Shown: positions 9,358 through 18,069 of the stretch, in pieces
Position numbering within the stretch: the stretch's first letter is position 1
How the letters are laid out: each line of letters opens with the position of its first letter
Assembly (NCBI RefSeq): GCF_000024725.1
Contig: NC_013960.1
Location: 2,528,001 to 2,592,000 of the forward strand
Length of the DNA stretch: 64,000 nucleotides
Origin: Nitrosococcus halophilus Nc 4
Lineage (GTDB): Bacteria > Pseudomonadota > Gammaproteobacteria > Nitrosococcales > Nitrosococcaceae
Direction of reading: 5' to 3'
Position numbers and translations under genes: made by a program
Notes under the pieces: generated by a model
What the model saw: only the letters and a program-made list of their open reading frames with translations
Told to the model about the DNA's origin: nothing
Databases searched by the model: none

Positions 9358-10626
9358 CTATACCAAGTGGGCAAAGGGCTGTACCTCAACCCAAGTGCCT
9401 GGTTCAATATCGCCGGAATTCCTTGGAAGAATAATAAAACAATTGGCGGCGCTCATGGAAGTCAGGAGACCAGAGCCCTGTCGGCCTGTCGTTTTGACCC
9501 CTAGCTGTCCCTGCTCATCCCGTTCGAGGATTCCCCGCTGGTATTCTGTTCGGCCTGGTTTTTTGCGGAACTTTGAGTGGCAGGGGACTTTGAGCGTAAG
9601 GGGGGTAGAGGGGGATTCCCCCATGAGTTGGAGCAAGGCCGGTTGTACGCACTGGTAGAAGGTGACCATTACCGAAACCGGATTGCCCGGTAAACCAAAG
9701 AAGACCGTATCCTTGATGTGGCCGAAGGCAAGGGGGCGTCCGGGTTTTATGGCGATTTTCCAGAAGCGGATTTCGCCTAAGTTTTCCAAGGCTTCTTTGA
9801 CATAATCTGCCTCTCCCACTGAGACGCCCCCCGAGGAAATGATGACATCAGCGCTATCCGCTGCAGTGGTTAGAGTTTCTTGCAGCGCTTCAGGTTGGTC
9901 GGGAATTACGCCCATGTCGATCATGTCAATATTAAGGCGTTGGAGCATGGCATAAAGGGTGTAGCGGTTACTATCGTATATTTGTCCTGGGGCTAGTGTT
10001 TCACCTATAGAGCGGAGTTCATCTCCGGTTGAAAAGAAGGCCACTCGGAGGCGTCGCCAGACTTTGACCTCCGCGAATCCCAAAGAGGAAAGCAGGCCAA
10101 TATCGGCAGGTGTAAGCCGCCGTCCTGGTTTCAAAACCTGCTGTCCAAGGGCAATATCTTCTCCCGCCTGGCGAACATTTTGTCCTGGTTTTTGTCCAGG
10201 AAAAATCCGGATGCGATCAGCGGAGCGTTCTACCTGTTCCTGCATCACCACTGTATCTGCGCCAATGGGAATAACGGCCCCGGTCATGATTCGAACGCAT
10301 TCACCTGCACGGATTTGGTTTTCATAGGGCTGGCCAGCAAGAGCAGTGCCAACAATTTTGAGCATCCGCGGTTCACTCTGTGGCAGATCCTGGTTTTGGA
10401 GAGCATAACCATCCATGGCGGCATTGGTATGGGCGGGGACTTCCCTAGGAGAAATCACCTCCTGGGCCAATACCCGATCCAAAGCCTTGCGAATAGCGAC
10501 ACTTTCCCAACCACGAACGGGTTTTAGCGCTTGACTGATAAGCTGTAGCGCCTCGGCTATGGGCAGTGCAGTGCTGTCGTGGCTGTCAACGCAGCTGGCG
10601 GCGGGGGTAAATAGCTTCTTTTCCAT
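9358..10626 (-). CDS. moeA: Molybdopterin molybdenumtransferase MoeA
   Basis: MoeA inserts molybdate into adenylylated molybdopterin to form the molybdenum cofactor. The 422-residue protein shows the conserved N-terminal region (AHTNAAMDGYAL), the central MoCF-binding fold (DVIISSGGVSVGEADYV) and the KPGRPLAFG motif, followed by the C-terminal beta-barrel domain. The start lies 4 bases after the mobA stop, so the two form an operon and should be cotranscribed. Confidence 0.96.
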   Translation of the reverse strand: MEKKLFTPAASCVDSHDSTALPIAEALQLISQALKPVRGWESVAIRKALDRVLAQEVISPREVPAHTNAAMDGYALQNQDLPQSEPRMLKIVGTALAGQPYENQIRAGECVRIMTGAVIPIGADTVVMQEQVERSADRIRIFPGQKPGQNVRQAGEDIALGQQVLKPGRRLTPADIGLLSSLGFAEVKVWRRLRVAFFSTGDELRSIGETLAPGQIYDSNRYTLYAMLQRLNIDMIDMGVIPDQPEALQETLTTAADSADVIISSGGVSVGEADYVKEALENLGEIRFWKIAIKPGRPLAFGHIKDTVFFGLPGNPVSVMVTFYQCVQPALLQLMGESPSTPLTLKVPCHSKFRKKPGRTEYQRGILERDEQGQLGVKTTGRQGSGLLTSMSAANCFIILPRNSGDIEPGTWVEVQPFAHLV

Positions 10627-10630
10627 GGCG

Positions 10631-11263
10631 TTACTCCCGATCTGGAGCGGAATTCAAAGGGGCGTTTTTTTCAAGGCGGGACTCCAGTTCGTTGATATCC
10701 CTAGGTGTGTTGACATTAAGAAAGGCATCAGGTTGATCTGAAAAATCAGCTTCCGCCAAGGGATGTTGTTCTAGCCAGGTATCAATTTTTCTGCCGCCTT
10801 GATTAAGATAATTTGCGAGATCTTGCTCTAACCGGCGATGGAGCAGGAGAAAAACCGGTTGTCGCCGAATGCCATTGGAAACCACGCTAATTTCAGCATC
10901 GGTTTTCTCCAACGCGGCAAAGAGGCGGAAAGCCAAATTTTTAGGGAATAAAGGGCAGTCACAGGGGACCGTTAATAAATACTCGGTGTCAATCATGGCT
11001 AAAGCGCTTAACATTCCGGCCAAGGGACCGGCATAACCGCTGACCCTATCCGTGATGACGGGATAGCCATAGGCTTGATACCGTTCAATGTTGCGGTTAG
11101 CGTTGATCATCAGTTTGGCGACTTGGGGTTCTAAACGGGCAAGTGAGTATTCTATTAGAGGTTTACCCCTTAATGTGAGCAGCCCTTTGTCCTGTTCTCC
11201 CATGCGGCGGGCTCGCCCGCCAGCTAAAATGACGCCGGTGACTAAGTCTCTTGAGGGGGGCAT
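10631..11263 (-). CDS. mobA: Molybdenum cofactor guanylyltransferase MobA
   Basis: MobA transfers GMP from GTP to molybdopterin, giving the guanine dinucleotide form used by DMSO-reductase-type enzymes. The nucleotidyltransferase signature GVILAGGRARRMG...DKGLL is near the N-terminus, and the metal-binding region VPCDCPLFP is near residue 100. I use the ATG at 11263 (210 residues) because the 22 residues upstream do not resemble the family. It is the first gene of a mobA-moeA pair. Confidence 0.93.
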   Translation of the reverse strand: MPPSRDLVTGVILAGGRARRMGEQDKGLLTLRGKPLIEYSLARLEPQVAKLMINANRNIERYQAYGYPVITDRVSGYAGPLAGMLSALAMIDTEYLLTVPCDCPLFPKNLAFRLFAALEKTDAEISVVSNGIRRQPVFLLLHRRLEQDLANYLNQGGRKIDTWLEQHPLAEADFSDQPDAFLNVNTPRDINELESRLEKNAPLNSAPDRE

Positions 11264-11388
11264 AGTGAAAACACTTTTAGCATAGCTGTGATACTTAAAT
11301 TGTACCCAAATCTTAGCGCTAGGGTGCAAATCCAGTAAGCGCTAAGATTTGCGGGTGGCAATACAAAGGTCATCTTTGACTCAGATGG

Positions 11389-12045
11389 TTACGGTTGGCC
11401 ATAGGTATCCCCAAAAAGAAAGGCGGACTGGACACTGCCGAGCACCTGGTCCTCGAACACTTTCAACCCTGAGTCCCCATCCGCCGCACCGGCCACCACA
11501 TGGAGGGGCAATAGGTGCTCCTCCCGTGGATGGGAGTCCCGTGCCCCCGGCGCACGGGCCCAATCGAGCAGCCGTGGTTCCCTTTGCGCGGGCGGCAAAG
11601 CCACGGTTTCCGCTAGCCAGGCATCGAAATGCTGCGAGGCGGGATCGAGGGCTGTGCCGCCGTGGCGCAATTGCGCCATATTGTGGTAGCTCATGCCACT
11701 GCCGACGATCAGCACCCCCTGGCGGCGAAGGGGCGCCAAGGCCTGGCCTGCCTTGAGGTGCTCGGCGGGGTCCAGGCCTGATCGTAGCGACAACTGCACC
11801 ACCGGCACATCGGCCTCCGGGAAGGCCAGCTTCATGGGGATAAACACCCCGTGATCCAGACCTCGCTCATGGTCTTCGGCCACCGTAAAGCCCTCCGCCG
11901 CCAGCAGTGCGCCAACCTCCGCGGCCAACGCAGGAGCACCCGGTGCGGGCCAGGTGAGGCGGTAGGTATGGGCGGGGAAGCCCGCATAGTCGTAAAGCAG
12001 GCCGGGTTGGGCCTGGGCATTGACCGTGAAGACCGCGGCTTCCCA
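11389..12045 (-). pseudogene. ygiD: YgiD/DODA-type extradiol dioxygenase, N-terminus missing
   Basis: The frame matches the 4,5-DOPA dioxygenase (YgiD) family from the WE of the usual SAHWE motif through GLLYDYAGFP, GLDHGVFIPM (a metal-ligand His region) and GSGMSYHNM to a normal C-terminus. The first 40-50 residues, with the first metal-binding motif (GHGSPM in relatives), are absent. Upstream the frame stays open but reads unrelated proline/arginine-rich sequence. It lies head to head with a truncated LysR regulator, so one deletion probably removed both starts. Confidence 0.82.
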
Positions 12046-12065
12046 CCAGCATGGTGGCAGCCGCC

Positions 12066-12230
12066 AGTCTTGCCGGTGGACCCCTGGTCCCGGTTCTCCC
12101 CGGGTGGGCCGTCGCCGCAGGTAAGCTCTATGCGATCAGTCTAAGTGGGTTGGAGGCCCCGGCGCGGGTGCGGCTATTTCGAGAGTTTATCCGCAGCGAA
12201 CTCATGAACACGGCGGACTCGCGTGCCTAA
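12066..12230 (+). pseudogene. LysR-family regulator, C-terminal remnant
   Basis: Read on the + strand (open from an ATG at 12051 to TAA at 12228-12230), the codons give a typical end of a LysR substrate-binding domain: LVPVLPGWAVAAGKLYAI, then APARVRLFREFI. The helix-turn-helix and most of the effector domain are missing. It points away from the ygiD remnant, the arrangement expected of a LysR regulator divergent from its target. The match is by eye and only about 55 residues long. Confidence 0.72.
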
Positions 12231-12278
12231 GGGTTAAGCACAATTAACTTTGTTTAGACTTATTAATTAAATATCAGG

Positions 12279-12494
12279 GGCGAGGGCAATGGTGACTATA
12301 CTCAGGCGGGCAATCTTTTCCGACTCATGACGGCGGTGCAAAAAGAGGCCCCATTTGCCAATACCGCGAGCGCCATGACTAGAGTACCAGAGGAGATTGC
12401 ACGCCGCTGGATCGCCTATTGCACTAAAGCTGACCCGGACTATGGTAAGGGCGTTGCCAGGCAGCTTGGTATCGACGTGAGCAAAATTGCCTGA
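12279..12494 (+). pseudogene. Catalase, C-terminal remnant
   Basis: The 71 codons before the TGA at 12492 read like the C-terminus of a small-subunit haem catalase: GDYTQAGNLFRLM, a helix with VPEEIARRWIAY, then KADPDYGKGVARQLG. The frame is closed just upstream by a stop at 12264-12266, so the catalytic body is absent. It lies 48 bases after the LysR remnant. LysR-type regulators of the OxyR kind often neighbour catalases, but the fragment is too short to claim that link. Confidence 0.75.
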
Positions 12495-12641
12495 GTTTTT
12501 GGTCTATTGTTTTAACGAGCCCATGTATTATCTAAAGTTGGTGTAAGGTTGTTGCCTCCTTGTGGGATTTTCTGGTATCCCCCGGAATTTGGGGGCATAG
12601 TTAAAACTCTCAGGGTGACAATATGAAGAGAGGAGAAAGCG

Positions 12642-13181
12642 ATGACAGAGAAGCCGTTTTTGACTGACATCAAAACACTGCGTGAGCGAGCCCGGCAGCA
12701 TATCGAGCAGGGAGCAATAACGGCCAGCTATGGCGCTGATCGCAAAACGGTACTCAAGCTTTTGAACGAGGCATTGGCTACGGAAATTGTTTGTGTATTG
12801 CGTTACAAGCGCCACTATTATATGGCCGCAGGCCTCAATGCCCAGGGGGCGGCTACAGAATTTCTCGAGCATGCCAATGAGGAGCAAATGCATGCGGCTC
12901 AGATCGCCCAGCGTATTGTGCAACTTCATGGGGAACCAAACTTCTCGCCAGAGGGGCTGCTTTCTCGAAGTCATTCCGAGTACATCGAGGGGGAATCTCT
13001 TCTGGAGATGATAAAGGAGGATCTGGTTGCGGAGCGAATTGCCATCGACAGTTACCGAGAGATGGTGGCTTACCTTGGTGATGGTGACTCGACTACCCGT
13101 CGGATGCTAGAGGAAATTCTGGCCGTGGAGGAGCAACATGCCGACGATTTGGTAAGCCTCCTCGAAGAGTTCACTGGTTGA
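12642..13181 (+). CDS. Ferritin-like di-iron protein (bacterioferritin/Dps-related)
   Basis: The 179-residue, mostly helical protein carries the four-helix ferritin-like pattern with two ExxH-type iron sites: EALATEIVCVLRYKRHYY with EHANEEQMHA, and EDLVAERIAIDSY with EEQHADDL. It is probably an iron-storing or oxidative-stress protein of the bacterioferritin/DPS-like family, but the substrate is not shown. A strong site AGGAG (12631-12635) precedes the ATG. It stands alone, next to the remnants of catalase and regulator. Confidence 0.82.
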   Translation: MTEKPFLTDIKTLRERARQHIEQGAITASYGADRKTVLKLLNEALATEIVCVLRYKRHYYMAAGLNAQGAATEFLEHANEEQMHAAQIAQRIVQLHGEPNFSPEGLLSRSHSEYIEGESLLEMIKEDLVAERIAIDSYREMVAYLGDGDSTTRRMLEEILAVEEQHADDLVSLLEEFTG

Positions 13182-13317
13182 TGGTTCCCGCGCTATTGGT
13201 TTCCCCTGTCGATTTTTCGCCAATGACGTTGCGAGGCCCTCTTTCATGAATTTAAATTGGTTGAGGTGCTGGATTTTTTTTGGATCAAGGGCCCCGCAAA
13301 ATCAGTTCCCAGGGGTT

Positions 13318-14418
13318 TTACTGAGCCAATTTACACCATGCGAGACCATCTGAAGTGGGTAGGCCCGCAATCGTGTCCTTGTTGGCACCTTCAGTGCCAT
13401 CGGTGAGTTCGCTCATGGGAAAGAAGGCAAGGCTATCTATCCCGTTGGTGGAGACATAGACCGTCTGTCCATCTGGTGCCACAATCGCACCCCAAGGTTC
13501 GCTGCCTTCACCCGTGCTAACCGTTTCGATGATTTTCTGGGTTCTTAGGTTGATGACCGTGATGGAGTCCAGGTCATGGTTGACGGCAATGAGGGTGTTG
13601 CCGTCAGGGCTGATGGCAAGGTCGGTGGGGAAGCCTGGATTGAGTGGCGTTCCGTTGGGGTTAGGGTCTGGGATTTTAGCGACCCGTTCTACGCGGTTGT
13701 CATCCACGCTGATTTTCCATACTTCGTGACTTGCCTGGGCAGCGATATAAACTGTTGATCCATCCGGCGCCGATACGATCCCATGGGGGCCATTGGCCGT
13801 ATCCGCTGCCAGGGTCAGATACTTTGCTGTTGGCGAAGCCTCCGTCGGGTCGAAGACCGCAATGTCTTCACTGCGTGCCTTATTCGCCGTGCCTTTGCTG
13901 ACACTGCCGTTGAGGGTAGCGTAAACGATATCGTCTCTTGGGGCGGCAATTGCCCAGGGACCGCTTGCGGTGGAGACTTTTGATGCTACCCGATTCTGTG
14001 TGGTATCGATGATACTCACCGCTGATTGGTCCTGGAGCGCGGCAAATACCTGAGAGCCATCGGGGGAGATTTCCACATGCCAGGGCGTGGCCTCCTCACC
14101 AAATTCCACGGTTTTCTTCACCTTGTCCGTCAATGTATCTACGATGCTCAGGTCGTTGGTTTCGGGATTGGTGATGTATGCTGTTGATCCATCCGGAGCG
14201 CAGATGACGTCGTGGGGTTTTCCTCCGACCAAAATGGTCCCCAGCCGGCGTTTCGACTCCGGATCAACTATCCCTAAAGCGTCCGGACCCTCCAGCGTTA
14301 CATAAAGCTTAAGTGCACCGCTACCATTTTCTGGATCTAAAGCACCGGCTTCGGAGCTTGGTATCTGCCATATCCCACCCATCAACAAAGCAGCAAGAAA
14401 ACCATAAGTTTTTTTCAT
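13318..14418 (-). CDS. Exported YVTN-type beta-propeller protein
   Basis: The 366-residue protein has a signal peptide (MKKTYGFLAALLMGGIWQIP..SEA) and about six to seven blades with the YVTN-like pattern: DGSTAYITN, DGSQVFAAL, DGSTVYIAA, DGNTLIAVN and DGQTVYVST. Such proteins are periplasmic or surface scaffolds; the partner is unknown. The start is well supported by AGGAGGTGA a few bases upstream. It appears monocistronic. Confidence 0.85.
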   Translation of the reverse strand: MKKTYGFLAALLMGGIWQIPSSEAGALDPENGSGALKLYVTLEGPDALGIVDPESKRRLGTILVGGKPHDVICAPDGSTAYITNPETNDLSIVDTLTDKVKKTVEFGEEATPWHVEISPDGSQVFAALQDQSAVSIIDTTQNRVASKVSTASGPWAIAAPRDDIVYATLNGSVSKGTANKARSEDIAVFDPTEASPTAKYLTLAADTANGPHGIVSAPDGSTVYIAAQASHEVWKISVDDNRVERVAKIPDPNPNGTPLNPGFPTDLAISPDGNTLIAVNHDLDSITVINLRTQKIIETVSTGEGSEPWGAIVAPDGQTVYVSTNGIDSLAFFPMSELTDGTEGANKDTIAGLPTSDGLAWCKLAQ

Positions 14419-14634
14419 CGCTCACCTCCTTGCCTTATTAACCAGTACCTCGTTGCAGTCGAGGCCATCATTGGGAAGTTTGCTCCAAAGTGGCCGAGCT
14501 GTAGCTATCTTCCAGGCTGGAGCATAAACCGGCTCCGGGTGCTAGCCCTTACCACTTAGAGAAGGGATGTTTTTGTATAGCTCCCCATATCCATATAAAG
14601 ATAGTGGAAGGAAAGGAAATGATCTTATTTTCTT

Positions 14635-14883
14635 CTAGGGTTGGGTAATCAGACTAACAAGGATACTGCTAATCAATTTAGTCCGTTCCACGATTCCAAT
14701 AAACTGGCCTGCTTCATTGACCACAGGCAAATTAGAGAGTTTTTGTTCTTCCATCTTCTTGAGGGCGTCGCGTTTACTGCTATTGGTGGATACAGAAACA
14801 CGAATAAGGCCGTTCAAACGGTCAATTTCGCCTTCTTCGATGATATTTACAAAATCCAGGTTTTGCTGCTCTATCTGTTCCAA
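14635..14883 (-). pseudogene. CBS-domain protein fragment, possibly frameshifted
   Basis: The last 60 residues fit a single CBS motif (RDALKKMEEQKLSNLPVVNE, then GQFIGIVERTKLI). CBS domains normally come in pairs. The frame has only a TTG start and no good ribosome site. Just upstream, in another frame on the same strand (14871-15010), is an open stretch with a strong membrane helix (ALIASFFLILLLLILI) but no start codon. A frameshifted membrane-CBS protein is one reading; a chance small frame is another. Confidence 0.45.
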
Positions 14884-15107
14884 GAGGTTTCGACCTTAAA
14901 GCCTCCATTTACCTTAGAATTAATCAAAATCAGCAGTAGGAGGATAAGAAAGAATGAAGCGATTAATGCCCAGGTTTGTACAGGTTTGTATATGCATGAG
15001 GAATTGGTTTAATTTGAAGGGTGGGGATCCTATCGAAGCTCTGTATAGGCGAAATTTATCCTAGGCTCAGCTTAAGATTCTGTTATGTCATCGACAAAAG
15101 AGGAGAA

Positions 15108-15845
15108 ATGAATGTGATCAGTAAAAGTATAAATCATAAACCCTTATGGTTTATTTTAGCCGTTAGCATGGGAATGATGGCTTGTGCCGTCGATGGGCGG
15201 TATGGTAACACGCAAAAAGGAGCTGCGGTGGGAACGGCGGGTGGCGCGGCTGCCGGCGCAGCTATTGGCGCGGCTATTGATGGGGGTAGTGGTGCTGGCT
15301 GGGGAGCTTTGGCAGGCGCAGTGGCTGGTGGATTAACGGGGTCGGCTGTGGGCTATATGAATGATCAGCAACGGGAGATGGAAGCCGCCTTAGCTGAGGA
15401 GAGGCGTCGCCATCAGCTAGAGATTCAGCGGTTGCAAGACGAGAGCTTGAAACTCGATATTCCTAGCGAAGTCTCCTTCGATCACGATAGCGCCTCTTTA
15501 AAACAGGCTTTCCTCCCTACCTTGGATAAAATCGCCGATGTCTTGAAAAAATATAACAAAACGGTGGTCCATGTGATCGGGCATACGGACAGCACTGGAT
15601 CGGAGGAATATAATTTAGATTTGTCGGTACGACGTGCTGCAAATGTGGCCGTCTATTTAGAGCAGAAGGGGGTTCCATCGCCGCGCTTGAGTATCTATGG
15701 GGAAGGTGAAAGCCAACCCCGCGCAAGCAATGATACTGCAGCAGGGCGGCAACTCAATCGCCGGGTTGAGATTATTTTAAAGCCCATCCTGGAAGGTCAG
15801 GAGCATAAGGCTTTTGAGGCTCCCACAACTTCTCACCGCCCCTAA
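15108..15845 (+). CDS. OmpA-family lipoprotein with glycine zipper
   Basis: The 245-residue protein has a signal sequence ending at Cys26 (GMMAC, an atypical lipobox), a glycine/alanine-rich zipper region (about 35-95), a short coiled coil, and a C-terminal OmpA peptidoglycan-binding domain (about 125-230: VHVIGHTDSTGSEEYN and NRRVEI). It should tie the outer membrane to the cell wall. The ATG at 15108 is chosen for AGGAG at 15101; a start 87 bases upstream would put the signal sequence inside the protein. Confidence 0.9.
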   Translation: MNVISKSINHKPLWFILAVSMGMMACAVDGRYGNTQKGAAVGTAGGAAAGAAIGAAIDGGSGAGWGALAGAVAGGLTGSAVGYMNDQQREMEAALAEERRRHQLEIQRLQDESLKLDIPSEVSFDHDSASLKQAFLPTLDKIADVLKKYNKTVVHVIGHTDSTGSEEYNLDLSVRRAANVAVYLEQKGVPSPRLSIYGEGESQPRASNDTAAGRQLNRRVEIILKPILEGQEHKAFEAPTTSHRP

Positions 15846-15869
15846 TTTCAGGGCATAGGTTAACCCCTG

Positions 15870-16259
15870 CTAGTTATCAGTAGTAGGCACGGGTCTTGGA
15901 CGGCGGTTCTCATCGAGGGCGACATAAACAAGGTGGGCTGAGGCAACCTGCTCGCAGGTGTCCTCTGCCCGATTCCGTTCGGCGTAGACGATGACTTCTA
16001 CGGTAAGAGAAGTATGGCCCACCTTAATCACCTCTGCATAAAAGCTCACCAGATCATCCACGTAAACCGGTTGGATAAAGTTAAAATTCTTCACTGCCAC
16101 GGTCACTATCCGGCCTCGGGCGCGGCGGAAAGCGACGATACTGCCGGCAATATCCGTCCAGGACATTAGCCAGCCGCCGAAAATATCCCCCGAGGCATTG
16201 GTGTCCGTAGGCCGGGCTAGAATGCGGAGCGATGGTTCACGATCCCGTGGTAATGTCAT
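15870..16259 (-). CDS. Acyl-CoA thioesterase (YciA-like)
   Basis: This 129-residue hotdog-fold enzyme hydrolyses acyl-CoA to free acid and CoA. The motif NASGDIFGGWLMSW contains the catalytic Asp, followed by the hotdog helix. It is the last gene of a four-gene fatty-acid operon and starts 4 bases after the acyl-CoA ligase stop, so it probably balances CoA pools during fatty acid use. The substrate length preference cannot be read from the sequence. Confidence 0.9.
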   Translation of the reverse strand: MTLPRDREPSLRILARPTDTNASGDIFGGWLMSWTDIAGSIVAFRRARGRIVTVAVKNFNFIQPVYVDDLVSFYAEVIKVGHTSLTVEVIVYAERNRAEDTCEQVASAHLVYVALDENRRPRPVPTTDN

Positions 16260-16263
16260 CTAA

Positions 16264-18066
16264 TTAATGTCCCTCATATAAGGCACTGATTTGATTACGA
16301 TAATGCTGGACTACCTGCTTGCGGCGGGCTTTGAGGGTCGCCGTAGCAAGGCCATTTTCTACGGTCCAGTGTTCCAGTGTCAAAGCAACTTGGCGGATGC
16401 GGGCATAGCCGGGAAATTGGTGGGTATGTTGTTCAATTCGTTCCAATACCGCCTCGATCACGGTAGGGTGCTTAAGGGATTCCTCTTGTTGAGGTTTAAG
16501 ATTTAAATCATGGGCAAACTTGGTCCAGTGCTCCGGGTTCAACACTATCAGTGCGCTTAGGTAGGGTTTCCCTTCGCCGATGACCATGACTTGATCGAAC
16601 AAGTGATCAGCGCCAATGGCCGCTTCCATTTCTCCAGGAGGGATTTTTTCGCCGTTAGCCAGCACGATAATCTCTTTAATGCGCCCGGTAATATAGATAC
16701 GCCCCTGCTCGATACGGGCCTGGTCACCGGTATGCAGCCAACCTTCCTGGTCAATGGTTTTGGCCGTGGCTTTAGGGTTATCCCAGTACCCTAGCATGAC
16801 CCCGGGGCTACGCACTAACAATTCATTATGTTCCCCGATACGGACTTCCACATCTTGCAAGGGGGTACCGACGCTTTTGGGATCATTTTTGTCCAAGGAA
16901 TTGCCGCTGATCACGGGGCTGGCCTCGGTAAGGCCATATCCTTGGATAAGCGGTAGTCCCAGGGCAAGTAATTCCCGGGAGACACCAAAGGCCAGGGGGG
17001 CTCCTCCACAAACGACGACCCGGAGGCGCCCCCCGAGTTGAGCCAAAACTCGACGGCCTACGAGTGGCTGCAGGAGGGGCGCCAAAAGGCAGAGGGGGTG
17101 CCAATAGGCCTGTCCTTGTTGGTAATTGAACTGTCGCCATCCAGCAGCGACAGTGAGCCTAAACAGGGCTCGTTCCAATGGAGTTCTTTCTTGGAGCTCA
17201 TGGTGGAGCTGGTTACGGATGCGCTCGAAGATGCGGGGCACGCTCACCAGGGCCGTGGGCTTGATGGTGACCAGATCTTCGGCCAATTTGGTGATGGAAC
17301 GAGCATAGGTCACACAGGCCCCTGCCATCATGGGCAGATAATAACCCAGGGTACGCTCTAGGGCATGGGAGAGGGGCAAAAAGGAGAGAAACAAGTCATC
17401 GGGGTATACGGGCGATCTCTGCAAGCTGCTGTAGGCGTTCCAGAGGATATTACGGTGGCTCAGCATAACGCCTTTGGGTGCCCCCGTAGTTCCAGAAGTA
17501 TAGACAATAGTGGCCAGGGCGTCAGGGTCGGCGGACTCAGGGTAAAATTTATCAGCCGTTTCGGGCAGCCAGTCTTTTAAGTAGCAGAGGCGTTTTTGCC
17601 CGCGGGCTTCATCAAGGGGATTCAAGGAGACCACCCGCACTAGTTTGCGTAATGCCCACCATTGCTTTATTTCCTGCCATTGATGGTGACCTTCGATCAA
17701 AAGCAGCTTGACTCCGGCATTTTTCAAAATATAACGGATATTGTCGGGGCGATCATTGATGTAAAGGGGCACCACCACCAGCCCTAAACTCAGGGCGGCC
17801 TGATCAAAGCATACCCATTCCTGGCAGTTGCGGAGCATCAGCGCGACCCGGTCCCCAGGGCTTAATTCTTCCTTGGATAATGCCGCCTGCCAGCGGGCCA
17901 CTTCGGCGGCCATCTCAGCCCAAGTAGTCTCGCGCCATGCTTCCTCGGCGGGATCGAAATGTCGATAGGCGACAGCCTTGGGGGTATGCTGTACCCGTTT
18001 TCGAAACAGTCCTGCTAGGGTACCCGCGGTTTCTGGAGAAATAATATGGTTGAGGTTATTCCCCAT
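16264..18066 (-). CDS. Long-chain acyl-CoA synthetase (AMP-forming)
   Basis: The 600-residue enzyme activates fatty acids with ATP and CoA. It carries the AMP-binding P-loop IVYTSGTTGAPKGVML, the motif GYGLTEASPVIS and the C-terminal hinge GRIKEIIVLANGEKIPP. The 600-residue length and FERIRNQLHHEL segment match the FadD15-like long-chain group rather than E. coli FadD. It starts 3 bases after the fadJ-type stop, inside the compact beta-oxidation operon. Confidence 0.91.
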   Translation of the reverse strand: MGNNLNHIISPETAGTLAGLFRKRVQHTPKAVAYRHFDPAEEAWRETTWAEMAAEVARWQAALSKEELSPGDRVALMLRNCQEWVCFDQAALSLGLVVVPLYINDRPDNIRYILKNAGVKLLLIEGHHQWQEIKQWWALRKLVRVVSLNPLDEARGQKRLCYLKDWLPETADKFYPESADPDALATIVYTSGTTGAPKGVMLSHRNILWNAYSSLQRSPVYPDDLFLSFLPLSHALERTLGYYLPMMAGACVTYARSITKLAEDLVTIKPTALVSVPRIFERIRNQLHHELQERTPLERALFRLTVAAGWRQFNYQQGQAYWHPLCLLAPLLQPLVGRRVLAQLGGRLRVVVCGGAPLAFGVSRELLALGLPLIQGYGLTEASPVISGNSLDKNDPKSVGTPLQDVEVRIGEHNELLVRSPGVMLGYWDNPKATAKTIDQEGWLHTGDQARIEQGRIYITGRIKEIIVLANGEKIPPGEMEAAIGADHLFDQVMVIGEGKPYLSALIVLNPEHWTKFAHDLNLKPQQEESLKHPTVIEAVLERIEQHTHQFPGYARIRQVALTLEHWTVENGLATATLKARRKQVVQHYRNQISALYEGH

Positions 18067-18069
18067 AGC

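Noticed and set aside
11349-12144. GC-rich + strand frames opposite the ygiD remnant
   Set aside because: They are shadows of the high-GC - strand frame; the peptides are Arg/Pro-rich without motifs.
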